From positions 186,001 to 250,000 of the forward strand of contig JAWKSY010000002.1 of assembly GCA_041402125.1 (NCBI GenBank): a DNA stretch of 64,000 bases. The letters are read 5' to 3'. The DNA is from JAWKSY01 sp041402125 (GTDB lineage Bacteria; Planctomycetota; GCA-002687715; DRQF01). The notes beneath the pieces were generated by a model. The model saw only the letters and a program-made list of their open reading frames with translations, searched no databases and was not told where the DNA came from. Made by a program: the position numbers and the translations under genes. Below, piece by piece: positions 27,188 to 33,844 of the stretch. How positions within the stretch are numbered: the first letter of the stretch is position 1; each line of letters begins with the position of its first letter.

Positions 27188-28912
27188 ATGAAGTTCGAAT
27201 CCTTCCTTCTCGCCGCGGCCCTCGCCGCGGCCGGCCCGCTCGCGGGTCAGAACGTCCTGCTCGAGGTCCAGGGGTCGCCGACGGCGGCGGCCGTCGTCGC
27301 CTGCGCGGGCGACGTGGACGGCGACGGCATCCCGGATCTCGCGATCGGCGACAGCTACGCCGGACTCCTCGAGATCCGCGCCGGCGTCGACGGCTCGATC
27401 ATCCGGACGATCACGCTCCCCCCGATCCTCGACGCCTTCGGCAACCTGCCGAGCTACGCGGTCGAGACCCTGGGCGACGTCGACCAGGACGGCGTGGACG
27501 ATCTCCTCGTCGGCCGCGTCGGCGACGCGCTCGTCGGCATCGTCGGTTTCGTGCCGCAGGGGCCCGGCAGCGCCCGCGTCCTCTCCGGGGCGGACGGGTC
27601 GGTGATCCACACCGTCGCACCGGCGAACGGCGAGCAGAGCTTCGGCTTCGCCGCGATCGCCCTGGGCGACGTCGACGGCGACGGCGTCCGCGACTTCGCG
27701 GTCGGATGCCCGCGCGCCGACGTCGGCTCGGCGATCGAGGCGGGCTACGTCCGCGTCCACTCGGGCGCGAACGGCGCGCCGATCCACACGCACTACGGAT
27801 CGGCGAGCGGCGCGCGCTTCGGACAGTCGCTCGCCCTCGCGGGCGATCGCGACGGCGACGGCATCGCCGACCTCGTCGTGGCGAGCAACGCCGGCGGGGG
27901 TCGCGCCGAGATCTTCTCCGGCGGCACCGGCGCCCCGCTCGCGATCCTCGCCGCGGGCTCGACCTCGACCGCGGGCGGCTTCGGCCTCGGACACCCCGAC
28001 ACCGAGGTGGCGGCCGGCGGCGACTTCGACGGGGACGGCGTCACCGACGTCGCGCTCGGCAAGCGCGGCGATTCCACCGGCGGCTACAACGCCGGCGCGA
28101 TCTTCGTCTTCTCGGGCGCGAATGACGTCGTCCTCCACGCCTCGTACGGGGCGCCCTGCGACGGGATCGGCGCGCGCCTCGAGCTGGTCGACGTGACCGG
28201 CGACGGCAAGGCCGACCTGGTCGCCGCCCAGCGGAACGACCTGGGCCACACCGACGACGTCACGGTGATCTCCGGCGAGACCGGCTCGGCCGCCTTCGAT
28301 ACCGGCGCCATCAGCTCGGACCTGACGCAGATCGCGCTCGCCGGCGACATCGACGGCGACGGGACGGTGGACCTCGTCGGCGGCACCGATCCCTTCGGCG
28401 CGAACCCCGGCTACGCCGCGGTGATCGCCAGCGGTCCCGTCGTCGGGGCGGCCGGTCAGGGCGAGGTCCTCGACGTCCTGGGTGATCGCGAGGACGTGCT
28501 CTTCGTGAACGGCGAGAGCGGACACGGCGCCCGTCGCCTGGACGTGCCCCGGACGTCGCCGCTCACCTTCGAGGTTCGTCAGCCGAGTCTCGCCGCGGTC
28601 CCGGCGACCTTCGCGATCTTCGGGCGCCTCGGCGCGCCCGACGAGGTGGAGGCCGTGGCGCTGCCCTTCGGGCTCGGGACGGTGGCGGTCCATCCGGCGC
28701 CGCTCTTCCCGCAGGCCGCGGGCCTGCTCTTCACGCTCGCGAGCAGCGCCGGTCCGATGCCGGGCGGGGAGCTCCTCCCCGCGACGCCGGCTCCCTGGGC
28801 CTACGTCGTCCCGCCGCTCGGGTTCGAGGCGACCTTCACGCTGCAGGGACTCGTCGCCACCGCGCCGGGGAGCTTCGAGCCGACGAACGCCGTCATCGTC
28901 CGGCTGCGCTGA
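27188..28912 (+). CDS. Secreted FG-GAP repeat (integrin-like beta-propeller) protein
   Basis: 574 residues, with GAGG shortly before the ATG and a short signal peptide (FLLAAALAAAGPLAGQ). Seven blades carry calcium-binding loops: GDVDGDGIPDLAIG, GDVDQDGVDDLLVG, GDVDGDGVRDFAVG, GDRDGDGIADLVVA, GDFDGDGVTDVALG, VTGDGKADLVA and GDIDGDGTVDLVGG. Between them come RVLSGADGSVIHT-type strands. This is the FG-GAP propeller typical of planctomycete exported proteins. The C-terminal 160 residues form a second beta-rich module (TFEVRQPSLAAVPATFAIFGRL, LPATPAPWAYVVPPLGFEATFTLQG, TNAVIVRLR). Function is unknown; adhesion or surface structure is likely. The promoter-like element it shares with the sigma fusion suggests joint control. 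Confidence 0.88.
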   Translation: MKFESFLLAAALAAAGPLAGQNVLLEVQGSPTAAAVVACAGDVDGDGIPDLAIGDSYAGLLEIRAGVDGSIIRTITLPPILDAFGNLPSYAVETLGDVDQDGVDDLLVGRVGDALVGIVGFVPQGPGSARVLSGADGSVIHTVAPANGEQSFGFAAIALGDVDGDGVRDFAVGCPRADVGSAIEAGYVRVHSGANGAPIHTHYGSASGARFGQSLALAGDRDGDGIADLVVASNAGGGRAEIFSGGTGAPLAILAAGSTSTAGGFGLGHPDTEVAAGGDFDGDGVTDVALGKRGDSTGGYNAGAIFVFSGANDVVLHASYGAPCDGIGARLELVDVTGDGKADLVAAQRNDLGHTDDVTVISGETGSAAFDTGAISSDLTQIALAGDIDGDGTVDLVGGTDPFGANPGYAAVIASGPVVGAAGQGEVLDVLGDREDVLFVNGESGHGARRLDVPRTSPLTFEVRQPSLAAVPATFAIFGRLGAPDEVEAVALPFGLGTVAVHPAPLFPQAAGLLFTLASSAGPMPGGELLPATPAPWAYVVPPLGFEATFTLQGLVATAPGSFEPTNAVIVRLR

Positions 28913-28929
28913 GGGCCCCGGACGCGCGG

Positions 28930-28973
28930 AAGGCCCCGCTCCGGTCGCCGGCCTGCGACCGGGGCGGGGCCTT
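28930..28973. terminator. Strong bidirectional terminator between convergent genes
   Basis: AAGGCCCCGC-T-CCGGTCGC (28930-28948) pairs with GCGACCGG-G-GCGGGGCCTT (28955-28973): 18 base pairs with one mismatch and a 6-base loop. It is followed by CTCCTTC on the plus strand. It serves the FG-GAP gene and the convergent lipoprotein gene. Confidence 0.85.
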
Positions 28974-28996
28974 CTCCTTCGACGGATGCCCGAGGA

Positions 28997-29664
28997 TCAG
29001 CGCGCGGGCGTCGTCTCGTAGAGCCGGCGGTAGAGATCGCGCTTCGCGCGCCGTCCGAGGAGTCCCGAGGGCTGCGTGAGCTCCGCGCGCCGCGCGGGAT
29101 CGACGCTCCGGAGCGGCGAGGCGTCGAGGAGGGTCTCGACGAGCTCCGCCGTCGGCCAGCGCCGTTCCTCCTCGACCTCGCGCCACTGGAGCGTGGCGAG
29201 ACCGTAGCCCTGGGCGAGCGTGCGCAGGCGGGCCCGGCTCTCGCCCGACCAGAGCGTCTCGCCGCTCTCGCCGTCGAGGATCGACAGCGAGAGCACGCCA
29301 GCTCGATGCGCTCCGCCACGTGCTGGGTGTAGTAGGGATCGCGCGCCTCCTGCCGGACCTCGAGGCCGAGGTGCGAGACGAGCACGAGCGCCGCGTCGCG
29401 CCGCTCGGAGACGCGGAACATCTCCGCCGCCGCGAGCTCCTCGTTCGCCGCCTCGTGCAGAGCGTCCTCGACCGGATTCGCGATCAGGCTCCGACCGCGG
29501 AAGCCGACCGGCGCGCGCGAGTCCTCCCAGACGTAGGTGTCGCGCTCCGCGTAGTCGACGTTCTCGGTCGCCTCGCGTTCGCGCGCGCTGGGAGCGGAGC
29601 AGGCCGCGAGCGGCAACACGACGGCGAGCGTGAGCGAGAAGAGGAAGCGAACGCGATGAGGCAT
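28997..29664 (-). pseudogene. DUF4136-like lipoprotein, broken by one frameshift
   Basis: The reading begins at 29664 with a lipoprotein signal (FLFSLTLAVVLPLAAC) and continues in frame to about 29299, giving YAERDTYVWEDSRAP and DAALVLVSHLGLEV. From there sense continues only in another frame: GVLSLSILDGESGETLWSGESRARL, ending at 28997. Adding one G at 29298-29299 would restore a product of about 222 residues. The restored product matches the DUF4136 pattern: a small lipoprotein with an aYaW-like start, then a strand pair ending in DGESGETLWSG. The sharp single indel in an otherwise well-kept sequence suggests a sequencing error or a very recent mutation. Function of the family is unknown. 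Confidence 0.75.
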
Positions 29665-30377
29665 GGGGATCGACTCCGTCTCGTCGGGCACGCGGGAACT
29701 CACCGCATCGTCGCGACGATGCCCCGTCCGCTCGGCCCGCGCGCACATTGTGGCCGGAGCCCGCGAGATTGCGATGAAACGGCCGTGTGTTTCGCCGCGC
29801 GCGGTCCCGTTTCGTGAAGCGGGCGCACGCGGATGCGAACACGAGGTGTGGCGATGATGTGATTCGCTGCCCTCCGCCCGGAGCCCGTCCGGGCTCTTCC
29901 CGCTCCGTCGCGGCGCTCCGTCCGGACGATGAGAGGCGATCCGATCGGGGCGCGGCGGCCGTCGGAAGTGCCGGTGGTCCGGAGACTTCCGGTTTCCGGC
30001 AGGGGCCCGGCGAGGGCCCGGGAGCGCGATCGCGTGACCCCGCGGCGCGGGACGGCGCCCGTCGCCGCGGCGTCGAGAAGGTCGCGACGCTCTCGAGGTC
30101 CGTCACAGAGCGTTTACGAAGACGACGCGCTCGCGACATGCGGCCGCGTTTGAATCTGCGTGTCGGACCCGCGCCGAGCGACGCGAGGAGCGGGGACGAG
30201 CGACTCGGAGGAGATGAATCTCCTCGCGCGGCGAAGGCCGGGACTGAAGACGGCACCGTCTTCTCAAACGATCCCCACCTGACCTTCACGAAGCCGGGCT
30301 AGAAGGTGTCAGCGCAAGCGAGTTCCGTGAGCGCCCTCCGTGTTCCCTCGTACCCCCCTCGATGAGGAGAGATCTTC
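29665..30377. other. 713-bp region without a convincing gene; leader of the beta-helix gene
   Basis: No open frame here has coding character. The left part is the upstream region of the minus-strand lipoprotein gene. The right part would be the long 5' leader or promoter region of the gene at 30378, with two tight hairpins at 30208-30263. No sigma-70 promoter could be assigned with confidence. Confidence 0.5.
30208..30263 (+). promoter_or_regulatory. Two short perfect hairpins in the leader of the beta-helix gene
   Basis: GAGGAGAT-GA-ATCTCCTC (30208-30225) and GAAGACGG-CA-CCGTCTTC (30246-30263) are exact 8-bp palindromic pairs, 115-170 bp before the GTG start. They could stabilise the message or bind a regulator. 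Confidence 0.4.
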
Positions 30378-32381
30378 GTGCGAACCTTCTCGACCCTTCT
30401 CGCGACCCTGCTCGTCTGCGTCGGCCTGACCGTCGCCGCCGGCAGCGCCAACGGCCAGGGTGCCGTCATGGTCACCTCCGACATCGCGACCTCCACCACC
30501 TGGACCGCGAACAACACCTACAACCTGCAGGATCAGATCTACGTCCTTCCGGGCGCCACCCTCACCATCGAGGCCGGCACGGTCATCGCCAGCACCACCA
30601 ACCTCGGTGGTAGCCTCGCGGTCGCCAAGGGCGCGCAGATCCACGTCCTCGGCACCCAGGACAACCCGGTCATCATGACCTCGACCGCGGATGTCGCCAC
30701 CTGGACCGCCGGCGACCCGAAGACCGGCACCTGGCGCGTCTCCGCCAACGAGTGGGGCAACCTCACCCTCATGGGTGACGGCTACATCTCCGAGGACGCG
30801 ACCCCGGGTAACGTCCCCACGCCGAACGCCAGCAACGTCGCCTCGATGGAAGGCCTCGTCGCCGACTTCGCCGGTGACACCAAGGTCCTCTACGGCGGCG
30901 GCAACGACGACGACGACAGCGGCACCATCAGCCACCTGTCGCTCCGCTACGGCGGCAAGGTCATCGGCCTCGGCAACGAGCTCAACGGCCTCTCGCTCGG
31001 CGGCATCGGCCGCGGCACCGACATCCACCACGTCGAGATCATGAACAACGTCGACGACGGCGTGGAGATCTGGGGCGGTACCGTCAACCTCCGCTACATG
31101 AGCATCTGGAACATCGGCGACGACAGCTTCGACGTCGACCAGGGCTGGCGCGGCACGGCGCAGTTCATCCTCATCGTCCAGGGCTACAGCCTCGTGGCCG
31201 GTCAGGGCTCGGGCGTCGGCGACAACTGCTTCGAGACGGACGGCGCCGAGGATTCCGACTGGCAGCCGGTGACGACCGCTCGCATCGCGAACGCCACCGT
31301 CATCGGTCAGCCGCTCTCCGGCGACCACGGCACCGCCTGGCGTGACAACGCCCGCGTGCAGTACCACAACTGCATCTTCATGGATCTCGGCGACCGCGCG
31401 GTCAGCTTCGACAACCTCGACGGTGACGGCGCCAGCGGCTACGGCATCAACGGCACCCTCTCGTGGGCCGACACCTGGGTCACCGACTACACCGTGACCT
31501 CGCCGGTCAACCCGGGCGCCAACCCCGGCGCGCTCTACACCGCGCAGACCTCGGGCAAGCTCGCCGAGATCAAGGACACCGTCTTCTTCAACAACAACGG
31601 TTCGAACGCCTACACCGAGGCCAACAACCGCAACGTGTTCGCCGCCGCCAACAACAACGTCCTCGCCACGATGTCTCCGATCCAGAGCATCACCCGCGCG
31701 GCGACGGTCGTCGTCGGCAGCCTCGCGATGCAGCCGGTCATCGGTCTCGACCCCCGTCCGGCCAACGACGCCCTCACGGCCGTCAACGCGGTCCAGAACG
31801 ACGGCGTCTTCAACTGGGCCGGCTACCGCGGCGCCTTCGCGCCGAGCCAGAACTGGCTCTGCGGCTGGACCGCTTCCGAGGCCTTCGGCTTCACCACCGG
31901 CGGTGCGGCGATCGGCGTCGGCCAGCCCGGCGACCCGGCGATCGCGGCCCTCGACATCAACGGCGCCCGCAACGCGAGCTGCGACGCCGTCGGCACCGGC
32001 ACCCTCAACGGCCCGCACTACGCGACCGTGAACTCCGGCGACCAGATCGACTTCACCTTCATGGGCGCGGCCAACCAGCCCGTCACGATGTGGGTCGGTC
32101 CGCTCAACATCAGCGTCGCGAACTTCGCCTCGCTCTCGACCCAGATCGACGTCGGCACCTTCACGGGTGTCGGTCCGTTCTTCTTCGCCGCCGACGTCGT
32201 CGGCGACGGCATGGCCCCCGGATTCCTGAACGCGTTCTTCAACACCGGCCCGACCGGCTCGAGCACCCTCTCGATCCCGGCCATCGTGCCCCCGGGAACG
32301 ACCTTCAACTTCCAGGCCGTGGTCTACAACCCGGCGGTCCTGATCCGCTCCACCAACGCGGTCCAGGTCCTCGTGCAGTGA
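30378..32381 (+). CDS. Secreted beta-helix protein, probably abundant
   Basis: 667 residues; GTG start after GAGGAGAG. Signal peptide TLLATLLVCVGLTVAAGSANGQ. Residues about 30-430 look like parallel beta-helix rungs (VLPGATLTIEAGTVIAS, AKGAQIHVLGTQDNPVIM, HLSLRYGGKVI, IHHVEIMNNVDDGVEIWGG, LRYMSIWNIGDDSFDV), rich in Asn and Gly. A stretch GGGNDDDDSGT may bind calcium. The last 150 residues are a beta-rich module ending STNAVQVLVQ. Codon choice is strikingly uniform (ACC, AAC, GTC, CTC, GGC) and less GC-extreme than in its neighbours, as in highly expressed genes. It lies upstream of a TonB-dependent receptor and energiser operon, with a hairpin between. A major surface or secreted protein is likely; function unknown. 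Confidence 0.85.
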   Translation: MRTFSTLLATLLVCVGLTVAAGSANGQGAVMVTSDIATSTTWTANNTYNLQDQIYVLPGATLTIEAGTVIASTTNLGGSLAVAKGAQIHVLGTQDNPVIMTSTADVATWTAGDPKTGTWRVSANEWGNLTLMGDGYISEDATPGNVPTPNASNVASMEGLVADFAGDTKVLYGGGNDDDDSGTISHLSLRYGGKVIGLGNELNGLSLGGIGRGTDIHHVEIMNNVDDGVEIWGGTVNLRYMSIWNIGDDSFDVDQGWRGTAQFILIVQGYSLVAGQGSGVGDNCFETDGAEDSDWQPVTTARIANATVIGQPLSGDHGTAWRDNARVQYHNCIFMDLGDRAVSFDNLDGDGASGYGINGTLSWADTWVTDYTVTSPVNPGANPGALYTAQTSGKLAEIKDTVFFNNNGSNAYTEANNRNVFAAANNNVLATMSPIQSITRAATVVVGSLAMQPVIGLDPRPANDALTAVNAVQNDGVFNWAGYRGAFAPSQNWLCGWTASEAFGFTTGGAAIGVGQPGDPAIAALDINGARNASCDAVGTGTLNGPHYATVNSGDQIDFTFMGAANQPVTMWVGPLNISVANFASLSTQIDVGTFTGVGPFFFAADVVGDGMAPGFLNAFFNTGPTGSSTLSIPAIVPPGTTFNFQAVVYNPAVLIRSTNAVQVLVQ

Positions 32382-32408
32382 ATCGGATCTCCGACGCTTC
32401 GGTGTCGG

Positions 32409-32467
32409 TCGGGTGATCAACACCCGATGAGGAGATCCACGATCGCGACGCTCGCGTGAGCGTCGCG
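32409..32467 (+). terminator. Two tandem hairpins after the beta-helix gene
   Basis: CGGGTG-ATCAA-CACCCG (32410-32426) and CGCGACGCTC-GCGT-GAGCGTCGCG (32444-32467, a perfect 10-bp stem) follow the stop codon. There is no strong T-run. They could end most transcripts or protect the 3' end while allowing some read-through into the TonB block. Confidence 0.6.
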
Positions 32468-32560
32468 GTCAAAGAAAGCCCTCCCGAGGGCGGCGCTTCT
32501 CCCGATCGGGAGCGAGCGTCGCCCTCGGACCCGAATCGAAAGCACCGGTAGTCACATCCG

Positions 32561-33844
32561 ATGACCGCTCCTTCCCACGCCCGCGCGGCCCTCGCGCTCG
32601 TCCTCGCCCTCTTCCTCGGGGCCGCGTGCTCCGACTCCGGAAAGGGGGGAGAGACCCCGACGGCCGTCGAGACGGCCGCCGCTCCGAAGGCCGCCGCGAC
32701 GAAGGGCGGAGACGCCGCGCCGCTCGAGGCCGGCCGCCGCGAGCTGATCGAGATCGCCTTCCGGGCGGCCACCAAGCTCCCGCTGGTTCCCCACGTCAAG
32801 GACCGCGCCCGGGCCCAGGAGAAGGTGGTGGACACCTGTCTCGCGCTCGATCGCGAGGACCTGGCGCTCGGATTCGCGAAGGGCATCCCGAACTGGCGCC
32901 GCGGCGCGGCCCTGGCCGCGGTCGCGCTCCACCGCGCCCGTCGCGGCGAGACGGAGGGGCTCGAGTCGCTTCTCGAGAGCGCCGAGAAGGTCGCGCAGGA
33001 GAACCTCGCCGATCCGGACGGGCAGCCCTGGCGCAGCGATCGCATCCGCGCCTCCATCGCCCGGGCGCTCCTGCTCGCGGGAGAGCGGGCCCGCGCGGCG
33101 AAGATCGCGGCCACCGTCGGCGAGTCCGAGGCCGGCGGCATCCAGGCCGATCGCATCGGCGAGCTCGACGACGACGCCTTCAAGGGCGAGCTCGAGACGC
33201 TCGACACCATCTTCAAGTCGGGGTCCTTCGACTCCGTCCGCAGCGCCCTCGAGGCCTGCGTCGCTCTCCACGATCGCTTCTACGGCCGCGCCGAACGCCG
33301 GGCCGTGCTCGAGGAGCGGGTGAAGACCTCCTTCACCAAGCTCCCCCTCGACCTGCGGATCGGATTCGTGTGCGACCTCGCGGAGAACGCGATCGAGCAC
33401 GGCGAACCGGCGGAAGGCAAGCGCCTCGCGGCGGACGCCACCGCCGTCTTCGAGACCGGCAACTGGCACGTCGAGGATCACCTCGAGTGGATCGCCCGAT
33501 TCGCGCTCCTCCGGCACCGCTCGGGCGAGACCGACGCGGCGCTGACCCAGGCGCGGGACGGTCTCGCCTTCTACGACTCCCAGTATCGCTCGATCGTCGA
33601 CATCGATCGCGCGGACGCCCTGCGGGCGCTGGCCGAGTCGCTCCACCGGATGGGGGACGACGAGACCGCCGCGCGGGCCTACGCCAAGGCTCTCGAGGCG
33701 GGCATCCAGAATCCGAACTCCCGGCCGCGGGCCGATGACCTCGTCGCGACCTGCCTCTCGATGGCCCGCTGGGGATTCACGCCCGACGACGCGATGCGGG
33801 ACCGCATCCGCGCGATCGAGGCCGAACTGGGGACGCCGTGGTGA
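32561..33844 (+). CDS. Lipoprotein with helical TPR-like repeats
   Basis: 427 residues with a lipoprotein signal (ALALVLALFLGAAC). After a low-complexity Ala/Thr/Lys linker the protein is helical and repeat-like (DLALGFAKGIPNWRRGAALAAVALHRARRG, RADALRALAESLHRMGDDETAARAYAKALEAG), as in TPR or SEL1-type solenoids. Its stop overlaps the GTG start of the TonB-dependent receptor, so the two are co-translated. This fits a periplasm-facing accessory lipoprotein of the receptor complex. No clear Shine-Dalgarno precedes its ATG. The specific family was not recognised. Confidence 0.75.
   Translation: MTAPSHARAALALVLALFLGAACSDSGKGGETPTAVETAAAPKAAATKGGDAAPLEAGRRELIEIAFRAATKLPLVPHVKDRARAQEKVVDTCLALDREDLALGFAKGIPNWRRGAALAAVALHRARRGETEGLESLLESAEKVAQENLADPDGQPWRSDRIRASIARALLLAGERARAAKIAATVGESEAGGIQADRIGELDDDAFKGELETLDTIFKSGSFDSVRSALEACVALHDRFYGRAERRAVLEERVKTSFTKLPLDLRIGFVCDLAENAIEHGEPAEGKRLAADATAVFETGNWHVEDHLEWIARFALLRHRSGETDAALTQARDGLAFYDSQYRSIVDIDRADALRALAESLHRMGDDETAARAYAKALEAGIQNPNSRPRADDLVATCLSMARWGFTPDDAMRDRIRAIEAELGTPW

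Noticed and set aside
29674..30302. Short open frames in the 29.7-30.3 kb gap
   Set aside because: Arg-rich translations without start signals or family features. The region is better read as leader and promoter sequence.
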